Of a stretch of DNA of 64,000 bases, positions 46,346 through 58,348 are shown one piece after another. The notes under the pieces were generated by a model. The model searched no databases and had not been told where the DNA came from. It was given only the letters and a program-made list of their open reading frames with translations. Position 1 is the first letter of the stretch, and every line of letters starts with the position of its first letter. The DNA lies in contig CALSFV010000047.1 in assembly GCA_943737045.1 (NCBI GenBank), positions 248,001-312,000 on the forward strand. The letters run 5' to 3'. Position numbers and translations under genes: made by a program. The stretch comes from Parapristionchus giblindavisi (Eukaryota > Nematoda > Chromadorea > Rhabditida > Diplogasteridae).

Positions 46346-47111
46346 TTTCATTCAATTTCACATTTTATAAACATTTTAGGAACCATACATACATAATCAA
46401 GCATAGGAGATGCGATCGAAACTGTTGGAGTCATGTACCGACGAATTATCGATTTTTCGGCTCTGATAGATCACCTTATCAATTTTTGAAACTACTTTTG
46501 GGCATCCCTTACCTAGCTGTACTTGCACGCATTTCAGAACCTCCTCCGTAAAGTTTGGTGCTTCCCTTGTTAGTATTCACATATCACGATTAACAAAGTT
46601 CTCTGATTGCCTGGTACGTCTCGAAATCGTCCGTGATATCAAAGAATACTCCTCGTTAGACCTGAAAAGTACTACATCTTCACTACGCCTTTGACATGCA
46701 TCATATCATGAACCCTCCTAGACAGAGCTTACCTTCGCATTATTTTATTCTTTGCTATGATAAAATCCTTTTATTATAGATGCTCACAACGAACGTGATT
46801 CATCTTTGCTATGGAATCCCTGGACTCATCGGTTATATCATCGTCGCCATGTCTATGTACAAATTAAGGCGAAGTCTCAAAACCAGTTTCGTATTCACTA
46901 CTTCACTTATGGCAATTATTGTCCGTTTTTAAGTCCATTATGCTTAGAATTTCCTGTTTAGCTTGAGTATCAATTTTAGAATATGATAAGTTATGTAAAC
47001 TCTTGGCTAGCATTTCGTCTACCTAAAGAACCAGGCGCTGCTTCTTTCATAATTTGGATGAACACTATCGATATCATAAGGTTTGGCATGAATCACAATG
47101 ATTACTTTGAA

Positions 47112-47180
47112 TTTTCATGTCGATATCAACCGATCCTGTTGATTGCCCGAGCTCTTATCAACTAGACCACGGGTACCAAA
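47112..47180 (-). pseudogene. tRNA-like insertion in SRG-copy intron 2
   Basis: The minus strand reads CCCGTGGTCTAGTTGATAAG with AGCTCGGGC (A-box region) and GATCGGTTGATATCGAC (weak B box). It is absent from the corresponding intron of the intact SRG gene, so it entered after the duplication. Confidence 0.4.
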
Positions 47181-47728
47181 TTAAAAAAAAAAACAAGAAT
47201 TCAGCATCCCCCAATTTCTTCTCGTGACATACTGTTTCTATGCGCAGAATATTTGTGTTTTGCTTATATCTTTCGATCGATTAATGTGTATCATATCCAT
47301 CAAGACCAATACATATGTAAGTTAGTTCACTAAGATGTTTTCAAAATGAATTATATAAATACATTTCAGTTTTGGGCCAGGTTTTACCTTCCGATAACTG
47401 TTATTCTGTTTCTGTTGATGAGTACACTCCATGTTTGTACTTAGTAAGATCAATTATAATGGACAAAGAAATTTTACCATCATTCAGTTTTCCGTTTTCC
47501 GACTCTTTTGTCGTTGTTGATTTATCTTCTCCGTTTGAGAAACAAATATACGTTGGCCTGGTAGTCTTTTCGCATTATTTTCTAGTAGAAAATCCAATAA
47601 TTGAATCATAAAAGCTTGCCAAATATGCCACAACGATAGAAGCTTCTTTCGGTCTCACATCGCTTCTTATCTGCTCAATTTTCAATGTAGGTCATTCTTC
47701 TTATTTCGAAATGAGTTTGACTACCTTA

Positions 47729-47848
47729 AAGGAATACACCATGCTGATTTTACCCTCCGCATTAGCAATACCCTCTCGTAAACAAAGAAAGTGAGAGAGT
47801 ACTGCGAAAGCGGAGAGTTTCAAATTAGCTTGGGGTGTGGCTTTAAAA
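47729..47848. repeat. MITE family R2 copy in SRG-copy intron 6
   Basis: AAAGGAATACACCATGCTGA to CAAATTAGCTTGGGGTGTGG. The intact paralogue lacks it: its intron runs GACTATCTTTAAAAAACATC without interruption, which gives a natural unoccupied site. Confidence 0.8.
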
Positions 47849-48337
47849 ATTTTTGACTTCTAGATGATCTCAATTGCACAATTATTAAGATTGAGGAAAA
47901 GATGTACGGTATCTAAATTGAAAAAGGTAGAGCATTACTGGCAACAATTATAAAACCCATAAATCTAGGAAACATCGATGTTTTACATTAGTTTCTGCAT
48001 CTTTCTCGCACAATTACTCAACGAGATCATTGTTGTAAGTTCTACTTTTCTTGTTCTGGATTCATTTGTCCATGTTTCTTGCCATAAATGAAAACAATAG
48101 AATTATTTTATTCAATTTTTCTGGTCTCCAAGTGAAAAGTTACGATTTATACGGATAATAATTGTCTCATTCGTTTAGGTTACATTCATGGTCTTATCAA
48201 TCATCTACGATGATAGCCTAATATCAGTAAACGACACCCCAATACGTTCCTTCATGGTCACCATATTGATGTTTTCTTCTGATTTATTCTCAATCGGGCC
48301 TGTCTTGTGAGTTTAATAATTTTGAGTTTTCATTGTT

Positions 48338-48460
48338 TCTCATTGTTAGAGAACAGAGAAATAGTTTGCACAATGTAGAGACCATTGCGAGATCTCTCAA
48401 TGGTCTAATATACCAGGTTCCAGGTGGAAAAAATAACAGAGAGAGGTAACGCTCGGTAGC
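48338..48460. repeat. MITE family R3 copy in SRG-copy intron 9
   Basis: CATTGTTAGAGAACAGAGAA, GAGACCATTGCGAGATCTCT and GAGAGAGGTAACGC match R3 in reverse orientation; absent from the intact paralogue. Confidence 0.65.
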
Positions 48461-48984
48461 GTGTCATTGTCATTTCAGCTACACTCTTCTCTTACCCGGT
48501 CCAATCAGACGATGTTTCTACCATTCTGTGCAAGATTTCTGCGAGAAATTTTTCTCACGAATATACTTCACAACATCTGATGTGTCCTCTACAACCCCCT
48601 AGCTCACTTCATTCATTCTTTTATAATTCACGCCTTGCCAGACACTTAACAAGTATTTTTTGCAATATGGTCTTCGTTGGCATCACGGATTTAGTTTTGT
48701 TTACAACAAACGGAAGATGAATAACACTAATTGTGCTTATTATCTCACTATTTTCACCGTTCCATCTGTGAACCCACCCTTTCCCACCTCCACCCGATCA
48801 TGACCAAACCCGTCTGTCATACGAATCTCTGATATTATATCACACGAAGCGTAATTGAATATGTTCATACTCGACTAAAGGTAACTCGACTGGTTGTCCA
48901 TCCAGAATGGGTGTACAATACGATGTGCCCCGGGCCCAACAAATCGGCAAAACTTTAAAAATTGCTCTTTATGCGTCCCTACAT

Positions 48985-49242
48985 TTGCCTTACGCGCCTA
49001 CGTCATCATGTAAACGAACGTTGCATTTCGCTTAAGCGATCGTCGGCGTAAATTTTGGAGTGTGTTGGGTCCCAAGTGGGATACCCGGGTGGTCCAAGAA
49101 ATTACTGTAAAATGCTACTGTAGTCTATCAGTATTGATTGTACGGTAGTTTCTTACTGTATCCCTATGGACACTCATGGTTTTCCACTTGAGACCCAACA
49201 CACTCAATTTCGTTTACATGATGACGTAGGCGCGTAAGCCAA
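48985..49242. mobile_element. Palindromic MITE, about 260 bp
   Basis: CTTACGCGCCTACGTCATCA pairs with TGATGACGTAGGCGCGTAAG, and GTGTGTTGGGTCCCAAGTGG with CCACTTGAGACCCAACACAC. The central part carries ATTACTGTAAAATGCTACTG. No ORF. Confidence 0.8.
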
Positions 49243-49868
49243 GTGTACCTACGCATTACACATTTTATTTAGCACTTTGAAAGCTGGCCGTTACATTCTC
49301 TCATTTAGACGTGGCTTGAGACAGAATACTAATAATAATATACTTTATGCGGTGCAAAAAGTAAAGTATAATTTCTGAAAAATATTTGAAAGGTAGTGGA
49401 GTACGCATAAATACGATGCTACGACTTGGGTAGCAAAGATGAAAATTACAAATAAAAAGAATAATATGCGTTGCGGAACTACAATGGGCGGTTCACCTGA
49501 CAACGACTTGTATGCACTATGTAAGTGCAAGCTTCCATGTTTACTTATTCATTGTATTATTAGTTAAGTAAAGAAGTAAAGACAAGTCTTCTGGGACCAC
49601 TGTAATGGGAACACGAGAATGGAACATTGCCAAGGTTTGAATTGAATGGTGGAAAATGAAATGAACCTTCTTGCCTTAAATTCTTTCTCGTGATGAAAGA
49701 TTATCTTGTAATTAAGTTACAAAGTACACCTTTTTCGATCGTTTATTTCTCGAAGCAAACAGAAGTACGTTATGGGTTATATACTCATGATCAACAAATG
49801 TAGTGCCAACGTTCGGTCATTGTGTGGTGCCCCTCTTTGTAGAACCCAGCTGGGCGCGAAGTAAAGTA

Positions 49869-50650
49869 TTACTTGAGTGCAGACTCGACACTTCCACGTG
49901 TCTTGAAGGTCCTATCTCGAAGGGCACGGGTCAGGCTTGCGAAAAGCAAGTATTCTGACGGGGCAAAGCCAGGAGAAAACGGGGGGTGAGAGAGAACCAT
50001 CCATCCATATACGGCCAGTTCCTGGCTGACTTTATTGAAGACATGGTGACGGGGGTAATAGTTGTGATAATATACTTTTTTGTTCTTCTGGCTTGAAAGA
50101 TTGACTGCCTTCATCATATGCCGTAGTTGTGTGACGCACTTGGAACTGATAATTGCCATGCCCTCGGGGAGCAGCTGCCTGCTGATCACACCATCCATTC
50201 CCCACCACACTGACATCATGGGTTTTGGGGGGCGCAGGTTAGGTTTGGGGGCATCCTGTGGTGTCTCTCGTTCTTCAACCCTCTCGGCTCACCTGTGGTT
50301 GTTATCGTAGTAGACTCAGGTTTCATCCCCCGTTATGAGCCGGTCCAGCCATCGATCCCCAGAGTGGAGAGTGGGGTGCGTAATGGAAACATCGATTCGA
50401 CGATCAAGGTTGGTTTTGGTGTGATCATAGGGTATGAATCGACCGAAACATTTTCCCATTCCAATGGATTTCCGGTATTCCTCGACTGTGCTATGGTGAA
50501 CTCCAAGTGTGAGGACCAATTTACAGACACTTTGAAATGGGTCCGATTCCACAAGTTTCTTCGACGTGTCAAAATCCAACTCACGGGGGTCTGCCGTTTA
50601 AGGAAGGAAATGTCGTTTCATTTGAAGCGCAGGAACCAAATCTCGATGGT
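49869..50650 (-). pseudogene. Mariner transposase pseudogene (second copy type)
   Basis: Minus-strand frames give DTSKKLVESDPFQSVCKLVL, TGDET (start of the catalytic domain), MMSVWWGMDGVISRQLLPEG and YGWMVLSHPPFSPGFAPSEY with LLF. The last corresponds to the mariner HPPYSPDLAPSDYHLF region carrying the third catalytic Asp; here it reads PGFAPSE, with that Asp lost. Frames are broken and neither terminus was identified. Confidence 0.8.
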
Positions 50651-51261
50651 GTTGTAGTGTGGGCATGTCTGTCATAAAAAATCTTCAGGAGGGTATCCGA
50701 ATCCTTCGTTGTGGTGTCGGGTAGGAAGAGGTAAACTGGAACATGACGGTAGTGAAAAGCACTAATGTTATACATCGTTGCACAACTAGAGCCTGACTGA
50801 TGTGAATGGAATGGGGAGTTGTTTATTGCAAAGGCCCGTCACTGCTTGGTATACACTAGTAACGAGAGAAACCCAAAGTGCAACTGCGACACACATTGGA
50901 AAGGCAAACATATATGTCAAGACTTTCCCGACAACCTAATAAAAGATTATAAAGAATCAATGTATTAATTTATTAAATAAAGTATTGTATTGTAAACTCA
51001 ACTTGAACATTAAATTAGTTATCTCAGGGAATAATAATTGGAAGATCTTGTATGTGGCTGTCTACGCTATATTGATCACGATATAGACATAACATCATTT
51101 ATATATGAAAATCTATTTATGAAGTAATGATAAAACAGTTGACTTGCTCGAGAATATCATTTTTCATGATCATTTAAATTCAAACATAACATAATGAAGT
51201 ACGATTTATCTATGGCGTAATGATAAAACAACCGTTTTGCACGAAAATGTTATTTGTCATG
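50651..51261. other. Intergenic; duplicated flank
   Basis: From about 50995 the sequence (GTAAACTCAACTTGAACAT, CTTGTATGTGGCTGTCTACG) matches 42856-42967 and then 43334-43400, that is, the downstream flank of precursor A2 without the R5 MITE. Nothing else is seen. Confidence 0.55.
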
Positions 51262-51350
51262 CTTATTTAAATTCAATGATATACCAATCCTGCTCCTTCT
51301 TTTTTGTTTGAGAATGACCTTTTCCACCACTATTTTTCGCATGATTCTGA
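51262..51350 (-). pseudogene. 3' fragment of a multi-peptide precursor
   Basis: The minus strand encodes NHAKNSGGKGHSQTKKKEQD followed by WYIIEFK and a stop, matching the C-terminus of precursors B2 and A2. Upstream of NHAK the similarity ends abruptly, so the signal and peptide regions are gone. In the inverted arrangement it sits where precursor B1 sits relative to the SRG gene. Confidence 0.8.
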
Positions 51351-51892
51351 TCAATCTTTACCACTATTTCCGGTGTATTCAAGGGAAAACTCACGTATCG
51401 CCGAATTCAAACAATTTCTTGTTTTGTTTTGTATTAGAATAGATTTGTTTTGTATTAGAATAGATATTGTTTAAAGCTTCACATGACTCTTTAAAGGATC
51501 CTGGAAACAAAAAGCGAGTTGATCTCATGTAAAAATTGTATCGAAATATAAATCTTATGCCGGCAAATGGTTGACCGAAAATCAACAATTTGCCAGAAAC
51601 CGGCTAGCATTTGTCCGAATATGGGCTTACCGTTCGCAAACTATCCATTCCTATTGTAAATTTGCTCTCTGTGTATGCGCGTCACGGGCTAAAATCTAAT
51701 GTAAGATAAATTAAATAAAATAATGATGTCGTAATGCTTGATGCATAAAAGTGGAAGTTGTAGTACTGCAGACATTACTGTGTTTACATACAAGGATCTA
51801 CGTATATTTATAATACATGTATTCTAGTGTCAATGGTCACGTGATAGCGGAAGTTCAAAGCTTACGAAAGATTAATACGACAGTGAACGCTA

Positions 51893-52011
51893 TAAAAGGC
51901 ACACGCAAGGCTGAATTTTACTCTCCGCTCTGGCAAAGCTCACTCGTAGACAAAGTAAACGAGAGAGCATTGCCAGAGCGGAGAATTTCAAATGAGCTCG
52001 GGTGCGCCTTT
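51893..52011. repeat. MITE family R2 copy
   Basis: AAAAGGCACACGCAAGGCTG to GAGCTCGGGTGCGCCTTTAA with CTCTCCGCTCTGGCAAAGCT and GCATTGCCAGAGCGGAGA arms; one of the best-preserved copies. Confidence 0.85.
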
Positions 52012-52054
52012 AACTGTGCCCCACTTTAGATGCCCCGATATATCGCATAGTTAA

Positions 52055-52173
52055 AGGGTGAGTGATCTCTCTCAATGGCCTCTTCATTGCGCGCACTATT
52101 TCTCTGTTCTCTAACAACGAGAGAACGTAGAGCGCTATAGAGACCGTTGACAACGGTGTAAGCCCCTTTAAAC
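52055..52173. repeat. MITE family R3 copy
   Basis: TAAAGGGTGAGTGATCTCTC to AGCCCCTTTA, with GGCCTCTTCATTGCGCGCAC. Well preserved and close to an R2 copy. Confidence 0.8.
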
Positions 52174-52178
52174 CGTGT

Positions 52179-52574
52179 ATGTTAACTGTTCCGCAGCGGA
52201 ACGAATTTGTATGTTACCTAGACCGCGTAAGAATAGTCCAGTCGGTGAGACGGGTGAAGCGACAGAGCAAAATAGACTACGAAAAAGTGATAATCTACCA
52301 TGAGAATATTCGTAATCTAGCTCAGCCCTTGAAACATTGCGCCATCGAAACACTGAAGGATAACGTATTGTGTAAAAATCACGAAAAATTGTTTCTCTGT
52401 GGTAGAATTGGGCTCATAACAGTTGGTTTTGCGTCTACTCTCTCAACTTTTATCAAGCACGTTTTAGCGTCAAAATGTGTGCATTTCAGTAAGCAACGAA
52501 GTTCATATATTTTAGTTGAACATCCATCATCAAAGGCGCTGCGAATTGTCTGCACGTTTTACCACATTTTATGA
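52179..52574 (+). other. 131-codon open frame, function unknown
   Basis: An open frame starting MLTVPQRNEFVCYLDRVRIV. No signal peptide, membrane segment or motif is recognised, and no splice partners are evident. It is long for this AT-rich DNA but abuts MITE R3, so chance is a fair alternative. Confidence 0.15.
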
Positions 52575-52719
52575 TTACTTGTTTATTAACCATGAAAAGT
52601 TGAATGAATGCATATTTTTTTTGCATTTCAATATAACAGAAATGTGCATAATACTAGCACAGGATTTGATCTTTTCTGATCCCGATTAGTCATGTTAATA
52701 CGAAATTCAGTGAATATAC

Positions 52720-54104
52720 TAGGGTTGCCGGTTCGAATTCGAATTCGAATTATTCGCACCCCTTTCCCATCTCTCACCCTCTCTCCCCTTTCCCTTCGAA
52801 GAATTCGACACACCTGCCAGACGGAACGAATAGTTCGGGACAGACCGAATTATTCGGTCTCTCTCACTCTCTCGTATCCTTTCTCGACCCTCCCTCCTCT
52901 TCCTCCGCCTCGTCCCCCAATGAGATACGTTTCAAGAGATGGCTAATTCCCCTCGCATCTGAGAGCTTAGCAGTCAACAGCAAAGTTGTAGCTCACATCA
53001 TCCCCCTTCTGATTCAATTTTGAAAAAGTCGATACGATAACCACGAACAAAATTACATCCGTTCTACGAATTCAGGGAGAAGTTTGAATTATTCACTGTA
53101 GCCATGTATCTTACTCTATTACTCCGTCTTACTCCACATTGCTTTATCATTCTTTATAGAAGTAATTACACAAAAACAAAAACAATTAAATGGGAAGAGA
53201 CAGTCACGAAAAATAATGACGTATAACATACATATAGTAACGTAGCTCAAAGTTTATATTTTGACTTGATTTTTTTTTTGCCTGGAACTACGCCAACATC
53301 AGCTATCGAATGAGCCTAAACATGGACAGATTCGGAGAGGATATTCATCACGTAAATATCCGTCTGACCTACTCGTGATCAGCTCAAAATCTGGTATAAA
53401 ATGCCCGCTGAGTTATCATCTGTTACATTTTAAAATATCGGACTGACATACTCGTGATCAGCACAACATTGTCATAAAATTGTCATAAAATGGCCGCTGA
53501 GTTCCCATCTGATACATTTTGAAATATTGTTCATTTCAATATTTTGAAATGTTATTGTTCAGATTATACTAGAGTAGATATGCATTTTTTTCGTGACTTT
53601 CTCTTCCCATTTACTTGTTTTTGTTTTTGTGTAATTACTTCTGTAAAGAATGATAAAGCAATGTGGAGTAAGACCGAGTAATGGAATAAGATTCATGGCT
53701 ACAGTGAATAATTCAAATTTCTCCCTAAATCCGTAGAACGGATGTCATTTTGTTCGTGGTTATCGTATCGACTTTTTCAAAATTGAATCGGAAGGGGGAT
53801 GATGTGAGCTACAACTTTGCTGTTGACTGCTAAGCTCTCAGATGCGAGGGGAATTAGCCATCTCTTGAAACGTGTCTCATTGGGGGACGAGGCGGAGGGA
53901 GAGGAGGGAGGGTCGAGAAAGGATACGAGAGAGTGAGAGAGACCGAATAATTCGGTCTGTCCCGAACTATTCGTTCCGTCTGGCAGGTGTGTCGAATTCT
54001 TCGAAGGGAAGGGGAGAGAGGGCCCGTCTCAAACGAATTGCCGAGAGAGAAGGGAAGCGACTGACAAGGGGCACGAATTATTCGCCCTCGTTCCTGCAAC
54101 CCTA
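52720..54104. mobile_element. hAT-like 1.39-kb fold-back element
   Basis: TIR ends TAGGGTTGC/GCAACCCTA are flanked by a perfect 8-bp direct repeat GAATATAC (52712-52719 and 54105-54112), typical of hAT elements. Arms of about 500 bp (52720-53225 and 53580-54104) are close inverted copies, carrying CGAATTATTCGGTCTCTCTC and AACAAAATTACATCCGTTCT. The unique centre has a duplicated 70-80-bp unit around GATCAGCTCAAAATC and ATGGCCGCTGAGTTCC. No transposase. Confidence 0.88.
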
Positions 54105-54802
54105 GAATATACTGAATACTCCTACGAAGTAGGCTAATGCAGCACACTAGCTCATTTCACTTGCTGCCTGCTGGGAGCAAAATGTCCAAGTCCCAAGTAC
54201 TAGAGTTGGCCATTCGGTGGTTTCTGGTCCGCAACCTAGGAGGGAAGGGAGTGGGAGAGACCCGAATAGCCAACTCAACCAAGTACGCTTTTGAATCATG
54301 TCGTCTGGCGCCTTGCATAAAGAATTTCAAGTGCATCATAATATGTATAATAATATAATAATATTATGATAATATCATAAATTTATGATCCGTCTCATTC
54401 ATTACGTATAAGAGAGTACAACGTGCTATTCTGTTTCTGTATCCTGTACTCGTGCATTACTTCCAAATCACCAAAGATTTTTGCTTCCAGCAATGTGACC
54501 ATTATGAGCATCTATTGCCTGATTTGATAAAATTGATTTATTGATTGTTACGAAATATCGTGGCGATTTGAACTTTATAAAAAAAAATAAAAAAGTCCTT
54601 ACACAGGCTAATACAAGGAAAGCCTAGTGGTCCAGGAGCTGTCGTATCTCGTTTCAGATGAGTAGCCCAGGAATTAAAGCAGTTCTGTATTTCGTGAGTA
54701 AATTTATTTGACGTTTTCATTATATTATCCATGAGAACAATAAGAAGTAGAACCTAAGTATTTTTGGAATAATATTGATCTTGGCTATCTTTATACTCAG
54801 CC

Positions 54803-57800
54803 ATGATCACTCAGGTGTCCATAACTGGAATGGTCTCGAACTTCCTCGCGTGTCGAATCATCTACCACACCAAGTACATGCACAATTGCTTCGGATATTT
54901 GTGCTTCTTCCTCGCAGTCTCAAACTTTGGCGTCTCGTCGGTGTTCTTCTTATGGGCCGCAATACCTGTCGAGAAGTAATTCTCTATTTTCTATTTTTCT
55001 AATTTGTTTTTTTTAATCAGATAAGTAAATACCCGTTTTTTTTTCCTTTTTTTTGTCGTCAGTCATTTCAAAAAGCAGCCATGAACCTTTTCAAAATCAT
55101 ATAATGCTGACGATGATTGTTTTGCTTTTTTTTAGATTTATAAGTGCACATTTCAGCATATTCGGCGAAGGTGTATACTCGAATGCATTGGGCAAAATAG
55201 TCGGACAGGTGTGGTATTATTTTTATTTTTTTATTTAAAAAAATATTCACATTTCTTTGTACTTTAAACGTTTTTTTTTCAAGATCGCCATGCTCTTTCT
55301 GTACGGATGCGAATACTCTCATCTTGTAATATCGTTCAATCGCCTTTTGCATATCGCATTTCCCTGGAAGGTAATAATCTTTATTGCATTATTGTTCTCG
55401 ATTCTAAGGTTCTTTCAATTTTATTTCATCTCCCTGGAACCATTCACGATACATCTGCATAGTGTGGCAACCAGGGGTTCGGGTGCTCTTTAAATTACTA
55501 CGTATTAAAATAATATAATATATGATAATGTCAGATCGGTAATAGTCGTTATTATTGATTGTCCAATCTTGTAGTGCCTCAAGCTTCTTTATAGCTTGAT
55601 AATTTACATATGAAAAAAATAACAAGACATCAAATCAAATAATTTATTCCTGTATAAGAAGTATATGGTATTGGGGTGTTCTTATCACGTTAAACGGGAT
55701 CAGGAACTAAATTAACGGCATGGCGACCAAAACACAGCTGGGATCAATGTACTTACAAGCAACGTCGTAGTCAGTCATTTCCAGTAAAAGGCTAAAATGT
55801 AAATAGACTCATCTACATCTTGTTTGTCTCTTCTTTATTGTTCTCAATCAGTACATATACAATTATATATCTTCTCGTTTTTGATCCGTATAGAGAAGAT
55901 AAATATATTATTATTATTATTATTACATCAGTGACAAACTAAGAAATCTCTAGTTCATCCAAGAAATAGTCAACTGAGATAATCCTTACTCATAAATGCG
56001 ACGTCGTTTGCAAGAATAATCTGAGTCAATAGCATTAAGAGCTTCCGCCATGGTAAATCACAATCTGAGAAGCGGACTTAGGGGATATTTTCAGTAGCGT
56101 TGTAACTAAATGCTGATTGTCTTACGAGGAAACGGAAACCACATCAAAACGAATGATCATGATAATAAAAATATTAAATTATAAAATATTAAATTATTAC
56201 ATTCAGGCTCCTCGATGGTTCGGAAGGAAGACTACCATTACTCTTTTCGTACTTATAGGATCCATTTCGATAGCTGAAATTGTACCGTACTTCTGGTGTG
56301 AGTTATCCATTACATTTATATGCACGATATATCCATTGGAGGGAAGATCATGTTTGTTTGCCTGTTTATTGCATTCTCTCTCATACACGGCAACAATAAC
56401 TCTAACTGTAACTCTACAGGGTGCGCCATAATTACCCGAACTGTTGTCTCCATATGAATCTCCCCTTGGAAATGTGACCTGAGTGATATGGTTCATGGTA
56501 AAGCTTATCAAGAATATGGGCAGCAGTAGTGTACTAGCGAATCTCGCCGTGGTCTCTTTTAGCTCTGACACAAGCCATGAGTCTCTTCTCATATGCGACT
56601 GCCGATTCCCGCAAGTAGTTGTCATCGAGTTCGTCCCATGCCTTGAGAAGCGGAGCACTGAGGGAGTCGAGGTTCTGGTGCTTGATAGAGGACATCTTGG
56701 CCTACAACACCTCCAAGCACTGCAGTCGAGGAGGTTGAGATTGGGGGAGTTCGGAAGTAATTCAATGTGATGGATTTTGCCGAGTGCATGGGTGAAAAAC
56801 CACGGCTGGGTCAACTTTGTCATGTCATTGACGACAGAATCTTACCGAAAGGTCTAGTGGTCCTGACCGAAGTGGGTATGGTATCGGAGTAGAAGCGCGA
56901 CTTCGAGGATGTGCTTGGTAAAATATGCCTTATTGATCTAGACGCATGGAGTGGCAAAACAAGAGTGGACTTTCCAGTTGGGCAAACAGCAGCTAAAACC
57001 TTGGCGTATTGTGGAAGACTGATATGACCCAGGGCTGGGATTTTTTGATTTTGATTTTTTGAATTTTTTGAATTTTTTGACCATTTCAAAAAATTCAAAA
57101 TCAAAAAAGTTTTTTGAATTTTTCTCAAAAAATTTTTAAAAAAATAAACGTAAAAAAGTACCGTTAAAACGACAAAAAGTGAAACATTTTGTAAAATTAT
57201 TAAAAAATTTGACAAAACTTGACAAGATTCCCATTTTTGTAATTTTTCACGGTATTGATGAAGATATTTCTAAGGGTTTTATTGCAGATTAATGTGCCCA
57301 ATGCGCTGACGTAGAATTTTTTAAAGTGAAAAAAATATTGTTTCATGTTTTTCATGCTTCAGAGTTAGGTTTATTGCGTAATTGACTGTTTTAACCACTT
57401 TTCAGGCAAAAATAATGTGTCTGAATTGATTATTATCCTTTTAATCAAAATAAACAATTTCTTCAAAAAAATTTTGAATTCAAAAATTTTTTGAGCCATT
57501 TTTTGAATTTTTTGATCAAAAAATTTTTTGAAATTATTTTCAAAAAATCCCAGCCCTGATATGACCCATGACCCCAGCCGTCTTGTAGGATTCTTTAAGA
57601 TCAGAGGCAATAATTCTGTTGTTCTCGATATTCAGGTTGTCTTTGAAGGTAGGATATTCTCTTCGCTGAACATCGTGTTGAAGTGCGCGGACCTAGCACA
57701 ACGCATAAAAAGTTGAGGTCACCGTTCTCAGCGGAGCTTGATCTGTCGCTCATTCGGTTCTAACAGTTTACTGTACTTGTAAGGGAGAAGAGTCAGCTGA

Positions 57801-58260
57801 GGCCTGAGGAGATGAGGAATGGAAGTGTTCGAGATATTGAGTCTTCAGATCGCAAACTTGTGGTTTCGAAACTCCATCTTTCGGATGAGATCTCGGTTCG
57901 TAGCGGTGGAAACTGAAATCGGTCTACCTCTATCCGGACGTTCCTTGTCAGTACCAAGATCTTGGTACACGATACCGGTATCGGATACAGCCGACTCGTG
58001 AAAGCCGAGCTGATGAACTATGACAATCTACCTTGTACACTTGAGAATGAGGGGTCGCAGTCGACTTTACTTCCCCATTACTAGAAGACTTGACTAACTG
58101 ACTTGAAACCTTGAATAGGGAGTGGCCAATGATCACTCGTCATGATGCTGCAATAGGGGTTGCGCATTTGCATTGGGGGCCTGGGAATCATAATGGTGAA
58201 ATCAGTTCGGGTAATTTTGGCGCACCCTGTAGAGTAGCTAGTACTTTCTAGCTAGTACTA

Positions 58261-58348
<88 letters not shown>

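Larger units (their letters stand above)
46780..48602 (+). pseudogene. SRG-type receptor, inverted paralogue with premature stop
   Basis: The same 10-exon structure as the gene at 36854-38487: exons 46780-46920, 46980-47080, 47205-47316, 47370-47436, 47488-47585 (approximate end), 47615-47686, 47864-47926, 47969-48034, 48179-48306 and 48479-48602. Splice sites and phases are conserved, and protein identity is high (MLTTNVIHLCYGIPGLIGYI; ETSMFYISFCIFLAQLLNEI). In exon 5 a TAT of the intact copy is TAG (47562-47564), and the acceptor of exon 6 is TAAAAG instead of CTTCAG. Introns 6 and 9 have gained MITEs R2 and R3. Probably a young pseudogene, unless an alternative donor rescues exon 5. Confidence 0.8.
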
